DNA from: Arthrobacter castelli DSM 16402
GTDB lineage: Bacteria > Actinomycetota > Actinomycetes > Actinomycetales > Micrococcaceae
Reading direction: 5' to 3'
Assembly (NCBI RefSeq): GCF_000430705.1
Contig: NZ_AUMN01000012.1
Location: 1-64,000 of the forward strand
DNA length: 64,000 bases
Of this stretch, positions 35,183 through 43,748 are shown piece by piece. Position 1 is the stretch's first letter. Each line of letters starts with the position of its first letter. The position numbers and the translations under genes are program-made. The notes beneath the pieces were generated by a model. The model did no database searches and was not told where the DNA came from. It saw nothing but the letters and a program-made list of their open reading frames with translations.

Positions 35183-36627
35183 GGGTGTCTCCAAAGACGA
35201 CAAGCATCCCGCGGTCAAGCCTGCCGCTTCCCCTCGGTGAACGGAACTGGAGCAGTTTCGTGCTCGGAACTGTCTGCACCAGCACGGGCGTGGCCACGTG
35301 GGCATTCGTGATCGGCGGTTCGGCTGCGCTGTACCTGAATGCGCGCATGGGGCTGATCGCGATGGTCGCCGGCGCGCTTATCGGACAGCTACTGGTTACG
35401 CTTGCCACGACTCCCGTCAGCACGAAATTTGGAATTGAAACCACTGTTTCGACGAAACCACAACTCGGTGTACGCGGGATCTACATCGGCCTATTCCTGA
35501 TGCTCTTCAACGCCATCGGTTGGAATACCGTTCTGATGATTTTCTTTGGGCGGGCCGTAGCGTCCGTCCTCGACATATTTGGGCTCATTGGCGACTCATC
35601 CCGCTATACCGTCTCGGTGGTCAGCTCGGTCGCCGGCCTGATCCTCATCGGCGTTTTGGTCACCCGCGGCACCAGATCGCTGAGTAAGACGGGACCCGTC
35701 ATTGCCGGAAGCATCGTTCTTTTGGCCGCGTGGCTCGTATATATCCTCCTGCGCACGCACGGAGTGTCGGGGGTCGCCGACGCCGCGCCGTTAGAGCCGC
35801 ACGATAACCGGCTGCTGAACTATACGCTAGTGGTCGAGATGCTAATCGCCGGAACGTTCGGCTGGTGGGGCTACATGGGCGGAATCGTCCGGATGGTCTC
35901 CGGGGCCCGTAAGGCTATTCTTCCAACCATGCTCGGTCTCGGTGCGGCATGGGCCGTGGTCGCTGCGGTGAGCTTATTTGGCGCGCTGGTTACCGGCGAA
36001 CCCGATCCGACGGTCTGGGTACCCGAGATCGCCGGCCAGGTTGGCGCGGTCATCGTGTTGATATTTATCAGCTTCGCGAACCTCGGGTCGACCCTTGTCG
36101 GGGTGTACGTTTCCACGCTCGCCGTTAAACAAACGCAAAGTCTTGGCCGCTCACTGTCGTGGGGGCGTACGGTTGCCCTCGTACTGGCGCCGATGTTGTT
36201 CATTTTGATCTTCATCCCGAACATGATCTTTGACAATGTTCCGATCTTCATGGCCTTCCTCGGCATGATTACCGGCCCGATGGTCGGCGTTCAAATTGCG
36301 GATTGGTTCATTCTGCGGCGCAGGGCGCACATGTCGGTGTCTTCGTTATATCTGCCCGGACGGGCCTCAAATTACTGGTATCTGCGCGGTTTCAACCCTG
36401 CCGGCGTCCTCGCGCTGATCGCCGGAAGCTCCACGTATATGCTCATCATGAACCCATACACGCTCATACCGAATTCGCCGATCTTTGCGTACACCACAGC
36501 TTCAATACCTGCCGTCTTGATGGGCGGGACCGTGTATGTCTTAGCCTCGCGTGCCATGTGGCGGCTCTTCCCGCACACACATACTCAATATCAAAATCAT
36601 CGTCAGTTTGATGTCGAAGCATCGTGA
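35173..36627 (+). CDS. NCS1-family permease (cytosine/purine/hydantoin type)
   Basis: About 484 residues with 12 hydrophobic helices. Family marks: GERNWSSFVLGTVCTSTGVA at helix 1, an FNAIGWNTVLMIFFG segment and VGVQIADWFILRR near helix 10. Start at ATG 35173 (GTG at 35179 would overlap the previous stop as GTGA). Substrate unknown; its pairing with the acx genes suggests uptake of the compound feeding that pathway. Its last codons lie inside a 23-bp tandem duplication. Confidence 0.87.
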   Translation: MDVRVSPKTTSIPRSSLPLPLGERNWSSFVLGTVCTSTGVATWAFVIGGSAALYLNARMGLIAMVAGALIGQLLVTLATTPVSTKFGIETTVSTKPQLGVRGIYIGLFLMLFNAIGWNTVLMIFFGRAVASVLDIFGLIGDSSRYTVSVVSSVAGLILIGVLVTRGTRSLSKTGPVIAGSIVLLAAWLVYILLRTHGVSGVADAAPLEPHDNRLLNYTLVVEMLIAGTFGWWGYMGGIVRMVSGARKAILPTMLGLGAAWAVVAAVSLFGALVTGEPDPTVWVPEIAGQVGAVIVLIFISFANLGSTLVGVYVSTLAVKQTQSLGRSLSWGRTVALVLAPMLFILIFIPNMIFDNVPIFMAFLGMITGPMVGVQIADWFILRRRAHMSVSSLYLPGRASNYWYLRGFNPAGVLALIAGSSTYMLIMNPYTLIPNSPIFAYTTASIPAVLMGGTVYVLASRAMWRLFPHTHTQYQNHRQFDVEAS

Positions 36628-36658
36628 CGGAGTCAGTCGAAGCATCGTGACGGAGTCA
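36613..36658. repeat. 23-bp perfect tandem duplication
   Basis: Bases 36613-36635 and 36636-36658 are identical and adjacent. The first copy includes the permease stop codon; the second sits just before the AAAGGAG of the SDR gene. A recent slippage-type duplication that moves the SDR 23 bases further away. Confidence 0.9.
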
Positions 36659-36672
36659 AAGGAGCGAAATCC

Positions 36673-37449
36673 ATGCCCAGGCTCGAGAAAAAGGTAGCGA
36701 TCATTACCGGAGCTGCCCAAGGAATCGGTGCCGCGACGGCCGAGCTCTTTGCCCAAGAGGGCGCGGCCGTCGTGATCGCCGATATCGACGAAGCTGCGGG
36801 CCGCGAGGAGGCAGCGAAAATCAACGCGGCCGGCTACAACGCAACATACTTCAACCTCGATGTCACGAGCCGGACGGGTTGGGAAGAATGCGTGTCGTTC
36901 ACCGCCAGGGTTTTCGGCAAGTTGAATATCCTCGTCAACAATGCAGGTATTTCCCACAGCAAAAACATCGCGGACACGAGCGATGAAGTGTGGGATCGCA
37001 CGATCGCCACCAACCAAACGAGCATCTTTTACGGCATGCAAACCGCCATCGACACGATGCGTCAGAGCGGCGAGTCCTGCGCCATTGCCAACGCCTCATC
37101 CATCGATGGCCTTGTCGGTGAATCCAGGTTTTTCGCCTACTGCGCCGCAAAGGGTGCCGTGACCATGATGACGAAGGCTGCTGCCTTGTATTGCGCAGAA
37201 AACGACCTGACCATACGCGTCAATTCCGTGCACCCAGGTTATATCTTGACTCCGATGGCATCCCGCGACGCCGAACAGCACGGTCAAACCCCTGAAGAGT
37301 ACACGAAACAATTCGTCGACCGGCACCCCGTCGGCCACCTCGGAGATCCAGCAAACATCGCCAATGGATACCTCTATCTGTGTTCGGACGACGCGGCGTT
37401 CGTGACGGGAACCCAACTCGCCATAGATGGCGGGTTCACCGCGCAATAG
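36673..37449 (+). CDS. Short-chain dehydrogenase/reductase
   Basis: A 258-residue classical SDR: TGAAQGIG, the acidic DID after strand 2 favouring NAD, NNAGISHS, catalytic Ser in NASSIDG, YCAAK and a C-terminal TGTQLAIDGGFTAQ. ATG at 36673 behind AAAGGAG. Follows the NCS1 permease in the rightward operon; likely oxidises an alcohol intermediate of the same pathway. Confidence 0.88.
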   Translation: MPRLEKKVAIITGAAQGIGAATAELFAQEGAAVVIADIDEAAGREEAAKINAAGYNATYFNLDVTSRTGWEECVSFTARVFGKLNILVNNAGISHSKNIADTSDEVWDRTIATNQTSIFYGMQTAIDTMRQSGESCAIANASSIDGLVGESRFFAYCAAKGAVTMMTKAAALYCAENDLTIRVNSVHPGYILTPMASRDAEQHGQTPEEYTKQFVDRHPVGHLGDPANIANGYLYLCSDDAAFVTGTQLAIDGGFTAQ

Positions 37450-37859
37450 GTTCCAGCGCTCCTTGGGCGGGCCAATCTCCGACGTTGATCTGGTCGAACG
37501 CCGCCGATAGCCCGTCTTCGCCCGGCAACGGGGTGAACCCCTTCGTCACCGTGTAAGTCCCGGCTCCAGCAATCCAACCAACATGCAAAAGCCCTCATCC
37601 CAACGTGGTCGAGCGACCAACCATAAACAATAATAGCGATTAGGGCTTTCATAACTGCCCATTATCGGCGGTCAACGTGTGCAGCGGGTGGACCCCCGGG
37701 TCCCTCCGGCGATTACCACGATGAGTCCATTTAACTGGCTGAGGGCCCTGCAGCTCTTGGCCGCGGGACCCTCAGTAATCCATAACAGGGAACCTGTCCC
37801 TGTCTTCGTTTACAGTTTACTCCAATGGGTAAAGACGAAGACCGAGCATTGAGGCTGTG
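37450..37859. other. Junction region with degenerate sequence
   Basis: No intact gene. The minus strand at about 37455-37570 reads as protein-like sequence (KGFTPLPGEDGL) without a start. AAAGCCCT/AGGGCTTT dyads flank 37579-37651, and a GAGGG..CCCTC dyad lies near 37742. It looks like decayed material at the cargo/backbone junction. Confidence 0.4.
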
Positions 37860-38190
37860 ATGTTAAGGCGCTTCAGCGCACCCCGGCTGGCTCCCTACCT
37901 TGTCGCCGCGGGCAACTTCCAGAGGCGCTGTCCACCTGTACCGATGGAACGTCGCCCCCTCCGGGGCCGTGTATGAGGCCCTCCACATCTTCGAAGTCGT
38001 TCTCCGCAATGCGATCGATGAACGCCTCCCAACCCGATCCGCAGACCGGACGCCTGTACACATCGGGCCACTTTTCCAAGCGGACGTTGCTTTAGAACCG
38101 TTCCAATCTTTTCAACTGAAGCGAACCAGGGACAGCAGATCCTTGTCTATGGCACCAGACATCAATGGGGACTTCTCGCTCGGGTGGTGA
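37860..38190 (+). pseudogene. Abi-family (abortive infection) gene fragment
   Basis: From ATG 37860 the frame reads RRFSAPRLAPYLVAAGNF, then breaks near 37919 and continues in another frame as AVHLYRWNVAPSGAVYEAL and FEVVLRNAIDERL, the N-terminal signature of actinobacterial Abi-like HEPN proteins. One extra C at 37919-37920 explains the shift. After about 38030 the homology is lost. A remnant of a phage-defence gene. Confidence 0.55.
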
Positions 38191-38334
38191 TAGATGCCGG
38201 ACTCAACTCTGGAGTGGGACACTCAGGTAATGGGTGGGAAACTTTATAAGGTCGAGTACCGGTGCAGGCTGATCGCGGATGGCGGCTCCAACTGTGGAAT
38301 GGGTGCCGATCCAGGCGGTTAAGTGCAATACCGT

Positions 38335-38640
38335 TCAGTTAGGTCCGAGTATTGTTATCTCGGGTGCTCCGGTCGGTTGTGGCCAGGTGGCGTGGTGAGA
38401 GCGTTTGACGTGCCATTTGGGCATCTTGCGTTTGATGGCCCATGGGTTGGAGCGGGCGCGTCGTGGCGGGTTGAGTCTGTGCAGGAGTTTGTCGGTGACC
38501 AGGCTCCAGAGCTGTTCAAGGCCGCGAGGGGGAAAAAGCGCCCTCGGATGGTGCGCAGCCGCTCCAAATACGGCCGCTATACCATCAGGATCGCCGTGGC
38601 TGGACCCGATAACTACCCCTTCAGCGAGGTCCCGAGGCAA
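38335..38640 (-). pseudogene. IS4-type transposase C-terminal remnant
   Basis: The minus-strand frame ends WAIKRKMPKWHVKRSHHATW and stops at 38335. This basic KRKM..VKR tail is typical of the C-terminus of actinobacterial IS4-type transposases. No catalytic residues remain upstream. Confidence 0.5.
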
Positions 38641-38643
38641 TTT

Positions 38644-38730
38644 GGATTATTCCGAGCCTGAAGCGTAATTTCCCCTGTTCCAAGGGCCGTTCACGCGGCA
38701 AACGGAATAATCCCAGACTCGGAATAATCC
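38644..38730. repeat. 13-bp inverted repeat with a third copy: recombinase-site-like
   Basis: GGATTATTCCGAG at 38644-38656 is inverted at 38718-38730, and the 11-base core CGGAATAATCC occurs again in direct orientation at 38703-38713. The array cuts into the gene fragment at 38691-38807, so it marks the edge of an insertion. Confidence 0.7.
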
Positions 38731-38807
38731 ACGAAGAAGTCATCGCCGTCGACGTCGAAGCGCATCTGACGTCCAACGAATGCATGCTCTGGTTCCAGAT
38801 CAGTCAT
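38691..38807 (-). pseudogene. Fragment of a YhcG-type (DUF1016) PDDEXK nuclease
   Basis: ATG at 38807 overlaps the stop of the upstream gene (ATGA) and encodes EHAFVGRQMRFDVDGDDFF before running into the repeat array. This matches the start of the YhcG/DUF1016 nuclease domain (FxFVGRQ...GDDFxxDL). The catalytic core that should follow is missing; the frame stops at 38691. Confidence 0.5.
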
Positions 38808-39268
38808 GAATTATTCCTTTGTTCATATGCAGCCTCGTTGGCCGCGATCTGTGCCGCCGCCCGGGCGAACATCGTGAAGCTGGACTCGATATCGACACGC
38901 GAGTCTGCAATGTACGGGTCCAGCGACAGCTTCAGGCTAAGTTTGGAGGCCTCGTGCCAACGCCCGTCATCGATCAACGAGCGCAGCCGGCGCACCGGCT
39001 CGGCGCGGGCCTCGACGACCGCTTCGTCGTTGAGCGCGAACACAAAAAGCTCTGCGACCGGCCCGGGAAAAGCATTCATCACAGAAATTGCCGTGTGGCC
39101 GAACTCAATATCGGCGGCGTCGACACCGTCGGCACCACCGAGCCAGTGCCGGCTCTCCCACCGGTCCAGGTCAATGTATTCGCACAACTCATAGACCCTG
39201 CCGTTACTGTTGGTGCGCAGACGGAGCACATCCGCCTCACGCTCCACCGAAACCTGCTCACTCATCAC
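38804..39268 (-). CDS. Unknown protein coupled to parM (154 aa)
   Basis: GTG at 39268 overlaps the parM stop by 4 bases. The N-terminal half is beta-rich (DVLRLRTNSNGRVYELCEYI), the C-terminal half helical. No family recognised. As third gene of the par operon it may help segregation. Confidence 0.7.
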   Translation of the reverse strand: MMSEQVSVEREADVLRLRTNSNGRVYELCEYIDLDRWESRHWLGGADGVDAADIEFGHTAISVMNAFPGPVAELFVFALNDEAVVEARAEPVRRLRSLIDDGRWHEASKLSLKLSLDPYIADSRVDIESSFTMFARAAAQIAANEAAYEQRNNS

Positions 39269-40569
39269 GCCACCGCCTTGCTCTTGTGCTTGGCTTTATT
39301 CACGGCTTGGCCCTCGACGTGCCTCGCGGCGATGTAGAGGCCCTCGCGGTTCAGGTGCCGCGAGTAGCCCGAGTCCAGATACAACACCGGAATATCACCG
39401 GCTGCTTTCAACAGTGCCGGATACAGCAGCTGCTTGAGCGGGCCGGCCCCGCCGCCGTAGACGTAGACGACCTCGGTCATCGCCCCGGCCTGGGAGAGCA
39501 CCTCGCCGAAAGAAGAAGTGATCTCGTCGACCAGATAAGAAGCCTCGTCCTCGACGAACCCGGCGGCACGGGTGTGCCGCGACTGTTGCAGCGGCGACGG
39601 CACAGCCTGCAGGAAGTCGGCCAGCTGCTTGCGCGAAGAAAACTGCAAGGTCGAGTCAGACTCGTTCATCCGCTCCATCGCGTTCATCAACGCGGTACCG
39701 TAGCCCTCCTGAAGTGTCGAGGCGGCCTCGGAGTTGAACCGGCCGTCGGAGAAGACCGGGAAGTTGACGGTGCCTTCGCCGACATCGACTCCGATCGTGT
39801 TGCGCACCTGGACCAGATCGGCGGCGGTGACACCTTCGACGATCGAGGCATCGCGAGTGCGCAGATCGCCCAGCAGCGCCTGTGCCAGCGGTTCGCCCTT
39901 GTCGGTGATCGCGAACTGCGCCGACGCGCCTTCGGCCATCACCTGCACGTCGTCGAACTCCAGACGGACGCTGACCGGGGTGTTGAAATTCTTGATGGTC
40001 ACCAGGTGCACTGCCGGGTCAGCTGCGCCCGGTACGCCCATGAATTCGGCGGCGTAGGACTGCCGGCGGGCGACGAATTCGGCGATCGGCAGCGCCAGCC
40101 CGGCACGCACGCGCACCCGCAGCTCGTGATCGGGCAGCGAACCGGTCGCGCCGACGTGGTCCCGCAGCGCCTTGGCCGCGAAGACGCCGAGCACCAGAAC
40201 CTTCGACAGCTCCTGGTCGGCCTTCGAATGCTTGCCCAACACCTCGAACTCGGTGAACTTGGAGCCGCGCACGGACAGCGCGGACCGGCCGAACATCCGG
40301 CGGTCGGCGGCGGCGACCAGGGCCGTGATCATCGTCGCATCCAACCGGTTGTAGAAATCGTCGGTGCCGGCTGCTGCCGTCGGTGCGAGCACTTCGGCGG
40401 CTGTAGCGTCGGCGGCCGGCACCTTCGGGCTGGTCCGCGACGTCGACACGACCGCCGAAGGCAGATCAATGTCGTCGACGACGCCGGTGGCGGTGTTGCG
40501 GATGACACCTTTGACGTAGCCGTTGCCGACGTCGATGCCTCCGGTCAAAGTGATGGTCTCCGTGCTCAT
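39265..40569 (-). CDS. parM: ParM-like actin (plasmid segregation)
   Basis: A 434-residue actin-fold ATPase of the ParM/Alp type: phosphate-1 loop GGIDVGNGYVKGV, phosphate-2 VDVGEGTVNFPVF and adenosine-site glycine loop VYVYGGGAGPLK. Start at ATG 40569 behind GAGGAAC; the frame extends upstream without a better start. Would form filaments that push plasmid copies apart, with the RHH protein at 40650 as the centromere-binding adaptor. The adaptor gene is upstream here, the reverse of the R1 order. Confidence 0.82.
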   Translation of the reverse strand: MSTETITLTGGIDVGNGYVKGVIRNTATGVVDDIDLPSAVVSTSRTSPKVPAADATAAEVLAPTAAAGTDDFYNRLDATMITALVAAADRRMFGRSALSVRGSKFTEFEVLGKHSKADQELSKVLVLGVFAAKALRDHVGATGSLPDHELRVRVRAGLALPIAEFVARRQSYAAEFMGVPGAADPAVHLVTIKNFNTPVSVRLEFDDVQVMAEGASAQFAITDKGEPLAQALLGDLRTRDASIVEGVTAADLVQVRNTIGVDVGEGTVNFPVFSDGRFNSEAASTLQEGYGTALMNAMERMNESDSTLQFSSRKQLADFLQAVPSPLQQSRHTRAAGFVEDEASYLVDEITSSFGEVLSQAGAMTEVVYVYGGGAGPLKQLLYPALLKAAGDIPVLYLDSGYSRHLNREGLYIAARHVEGQAVNKAKHKSKAVA

Positions 40570-40649
40570 AGATTCGTCGTTCCTCAATGTCAGTGGTGGA
40601 TTCATGCGGCGGCCGTATATGTCAGGTGCCGCCAAAAGCGGCGGCGGCT

Positions 40650-41120
40650 TCAGTTGCGCAGGCCGGCCATGATGTCGTTGATGTCGACCTGCACGTCATC
40701 GGCTGATTCGCCGGACCTATGCGGGGTCTCATCTTCGGATCCGGCCGGCTGCTCTGCGGCAGGCAGTGTCGTTTCAGTCTCCTGTGTAGAGTCCGGCCGG
40801 GCATGCTCATTGAAGGTCTCCGTGGCGGCGGCTGATTCTTCGTCTGCCGACGACGGCCCATTATTATGCTCAGTGGATTCGACCGGCGGCCGGCCGCGGC
40901 GCGGCAGCTGATCAACCGGCCGGTTCACCACATCGAGGTATCCGTCGCGCTGGATGGACTCACGGATCAGCAGCTGCAACGAACGCGAGATGTTCTCCTG
41001 CTTGTCGAGCCAGTAGTTCGTTGAAACATCCACCGCCGGAACACTCCAGCGCAGCCGGCGCGGCTCAGACTCAGCAGGCCGGCCCTGGCGAGCACCGTCG
41101 GGCTTCACATCGTCAGCCAT
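40650..41120 (-). CDS. ParR-like RHH adaptor (predicted)
   Basis: A 156-residue protein with a short N-terminal DNA-binding-like segment (VDVSTNYWLDKQENISRSLQ, then LLIRESIQRDGYLD) compatible with a ribbon-helix-helix, and a long acidic, disordered tail ending VQVDINDIMAGLRN. In ParR proteins the C-terminal peptide contacts ParM, and this conserved-looking tip may do the same (inference). It is 80 bases upstream of parM. Confidence 0.6.
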   Translation of the reverse strand: MADDVKPDGARQGRPAESEPRRLRWSVPAVDVSTNYWLDKQENISRSLQLLIRESIQRDGYLDVVNRPVDQLPRRGRPPVESTEHNNGPSSADEESAAATETFNEHARPDSTQETETTLPAAEQPAGSEDETPHRSGESADDVQVDINDIMAGLRN

Positions 41121-41240
41121 AACAGAGACATCCTCTCTTCCCTGATCGTATTCGATTATGTATCAATCCTTATGCTAATGGACTTTTACCGGTCTATGCA
41201 AACATCAAGATAAACCATCAAAAGACCATCTGTCATAGAG
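41121..41240. promoter_or_regulatory. par operon leader / candidate centromere
   Basis: A 120-base AT-rich island in high-GC DNA upstream of the ParR-like gene. On the minus strand GATTGATACAT (41158-41168) is identical to the leader of the RHH gene at 19817. No obvious tandem parC repeats. Confidence 0.45.
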
Positions 41241-42012
41241 GACCACATCAGCGTGCCAATGCGGTGGGCATAATCGACCTCAGCAGAGCCACCGGCAAAA
41301 CCTGAGAAAGTCCTGTATTACCCGGCGGCAGAATATAACCCGGGACCAACCGGGTACGGCAAAGAAACCCAATACCGCCTGTATCCAGACCGTGAAAAGT
41401 CCCTGGCCTGATGCAGGTCCAGTGCCAGCCGCTTTCCAAACGCTGCACAGGTTGAGCCGGGACCGCACCGGGGCCACGCAAAACAACGGTCTTCATCAAG
41501 TCCCGATAGAACCCGGCACCGTACACGCATCGGGCGCACTCGGGCACCCAATCAGGCCATCCGGCCGGCAAAAGATGAAAAGCGGCCCATTGGGACTATT
41601 GCGGGTTCGATGGCGGTCTTGGTTCCGGCTTGCTCAGCCATCATCAAGCCGCAGATCAGCCACACTATAGTCCACGGTTGGCACTCAAAATCGGTGCTCC
41701 GAACGCGATGGCACCGCCGTCGCAGACCCACATTTAAGCTCAATTTGAGGGCCGGCGTCTGGGCCGCGCATCGACATCGAAACTGATGGTGGATCCGGTG
41801 TTCGCCGGTTGCTGCAATGACGGTGCAGGGCGGTGGAGGGCACACACCATGGACAGTCGGTGCAACTGCCGGTGCTGCGACCGTTGCAACAGGGGCGGTG
41901 TGAGAAGTCGGTGAGACTCACCCATCGGCCGTGGAGTCAACGCAGGGGAGGGGAGATCGATACGGGGGACGAAAGGGGTAGGCCGCGCATACAGCGATGC
42001 TGCTGTTGAGTC

Positions 42013-42079
42013 GGTGTTTCTATACAGAAAGCCATGGCAGAGGAAATCGGTGGGCGAGGCGTTTCTGTATAGAAACACC
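42013..42079. repeat. 18-bp inverted repeat of near-palindromic sites
   Basis: 42013-42030 and 42062-42079 are perfect reverse complements with a 31-base spacer. Each arm contains TTTCT(A/G)TA(C/T)AGAAA, itself nearly palindromic, so this looks like two binding sites of a dimeric protein or recombinase. Confidence 0.8.
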
Positions 42080-42800
42080 TTTTGCCTTGGAAATTGCCGG
42101 CCACGACCGATGAGACATATCGAAACATAAGTGCAGCAAGATTCTGCCGACACTATTGAGACATTCGATATGTCGGTATCGGGACTCTTCTTTTTTAATG
42201 CGCCCACACCAAATGCGTTCGGGCCGCGCAGGCGCGATACAGGGCAGGGGCCGAAGCAAAACTGTGCAGCGCCACACGGCTACGCCAGCGGTTCCGATGG
42301 GCGCTGCACAGCGTGGGCGCTGTGGAACGCACTGAGGCCGTGACGCCATGAAGCCGGCGGCCGATGACGGCTGTAGAGCTGCTGGCGCAGCCGGCGGCCG
42401 TCGTACCGATGCGATGGTCTGAAGCGACTGATGCAGCGACAGAGGCGTTGCACTGTGCATCCAGAGATGGAACGGAGAATTATCCACAGCGACAACAGAG
42501 AGCGGATCCGCGCAGCTGGCGCGGCTGTGGCAACGGTGTCGATACACAATGACAACGCGCTGCGCGCGACGACACCGAGGTGCAGAGGCGGACCTGTACA
42601 CGACGCGTCGATCGTTCCTCACGACGGTGTGCACAGGCATTCGTACGGCGGTGCCACGGGCACCAAAAAACCAGTACACCATAAAGGGCCATGACCAGGG
42701 GAAACACACTCGTACGTACACGCGCTGCGCGCAAACAGGGACGATGCACGGACTCGTACGTACCGGAGGTTTCCCCTGATACACCAGCGTGCCAGTCTTC

Positions 42801-42984
42801 CGCTAACGCTCCAGACGTGGAACAGACAGGGGAGGAGGGAAAGGGCATAAGAAAAAGTGGCACCACTGGTCCTACGGACCCTCCGCTGGCGCTCCGGTCT
42901 TCCGCTAGCGCTCCACACAGTGGCGGTCGGCATAGCCGACACTTTTTCACGGTCGCTGGCGCTCCCTGACCTCGCTGGCGCTCG
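42801..42984 (+). repeat. Five dispersed 12-bp direct repeats
   Basis: CGCTAACGCTCC (42801), CGCTGGCGCTCC (42884), CGCTAGCGCTCC (42903), CGCTGGCGCTCC (42954) and CGCTGGCGCTCG (42973), all in the same orientation. Iteron-like, but spacing is irregular. Confidence 0.65.
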
Positions 42985-43086
42985 GCCATGCCCATACAGG
43001 GGAAATAGACCCACCACCGCGCGACGCTGCATCGAATCCACAGTCGTGGACCGACCGCAGCAACGTCACCGTCAGCGGTGGTGGAG

Positions 43087-43150
43087 GCCGCGCAAAGCGC
43101 GGCTGATCAAGGGCAGTTCCCCGCCCGGCGCGTGTACGCGCCGGGCGGGG
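43087..43150. repeat. Two strong GC palindromes
   Basis: GCCGCGC-AAA-GCGCGGC at 43087-43103, and a perfect 14-bp stem at 43119-43132/43137-43150 with loop TGTA. No T-run. Confidence 0.7.
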
Positions 43151-43326
43151 CCATGAAACCCGCCGCGTCGGCCTGTGCACACAGAACCGCCAGATGCCGA
43201 CGCGGCGATGCGGCCATCATGAGCAGTCAGCCGTACGGCTGACACGGGTGCCAATAAAGATGGCAGCGTCCATCAAATAATTGTCATTGCCTCATCCATC
43301 GACATCAAGTGAAAAGAGCAGGACCA

Positions 43327-43596
43327 ATGAATCAACCATTTTTTACCCCGTATGACACCGGAGCCCGCTGCGAGCCGAAAATATGGCAGCCCGATCACAA
43401 TTCCGTGATCGATGCAATGAAATGCGATGAAAAAGACGATATTGGCAAGGTCGACTTCGATGATGATGAGGGCCATACCGTCTGTGTCGTCCATGTTGAA
43501 CCGGACGCCTCCGGCAAGTTCGCCGTCCATGTCCAGCCGTTGTGCGGTGACGACGAGATCAGCGTCGAGCTGCACACCGAACAAGAGGCACGGTGA
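43327..43596 (+). CDS. Small acidic unknown protein (89 aa)
   Basis: ATG at 43327 behind AGGA; an upstream ATG at 43309 is less well placed. Acidic (CDEKDDIGKVDFDDDEGHTV), no recognised domain. First of three rightward genes ending with the SLOG protein. Confidence 0.55.
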   Translation: MNQPFFTPYDTGARCEPKIWQPDHNSVIDAMKCDEKDDIGKVDFDDDEGHTVCVVHVEPDASGKFAVHVQPLCGDDEISVELHTEQEAR

Positions 43597-43630
43597 TGGC
43601 CACGTTCGTCGATGTGACATCAACCAACCC

Positions 43631-43741
43631 GTGTTGCATCCGCACGTCTCGTGCCAGTGGCACAGCTACTACATTATGGCTGATCAGACGTGCCAGGACG
43701 CCACGAACGTCTGCCTGAACTGCTACGGAGAGGACCACTGA
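43631..43741 (+). CDS. Possible Cys/His-rich small protein
   Basis: In the frame ending at 43741 the sequence HVSCQWHSYYIM followed by CQDATNVCLNCYGEDH has Cys and His spacing suggestive of a zinc site. GTG at 43631 is the only available start and has no ribosome site. It may instead be part of a frameshifted gene. Confidence 0.3.
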   Translation: MLHPHVSCQWHSYYIMADQTCQDATNVCLNCYGEDH

Positions 43742-43748
43742 TGCAATC

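Larger units (their letters stand above)
41241..43326. other. 2.1 kb repeat-rich non-coding zone (candidate origin/transfer region)
   Basis: None of the open frames here looks like a protein: they are low-complexity Arg/Pro/Cys translations on both strands without ribosome sites. The zone holds an 18-bp inverted repeat (42013-42079), five CGCT(G/A)(G/A)CGCTC repeats (42801-42984) flanked by GAAAAAGTG/CACTTTTTC (42851-42859 and 42940-42948), and GC-rich palindromes (43087-43150). Possible oriV, oriT or partition site. Confidence 0.5.

Noticed and set aside
42020-42784. 254-codon minus frame as a gene
   Set aside because: Composition is Arg/Cys/Pro noise, it covers repeat arrays, has no ribosome site and matches nothing.
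42926-42940. GTCGGC-ATA-GCCGAC hairpin as a seventh leader element
   Set aside because: The stem resembles the family but the 12-base G-rich spacer and GAAAGA box are absent and no gene start follows.
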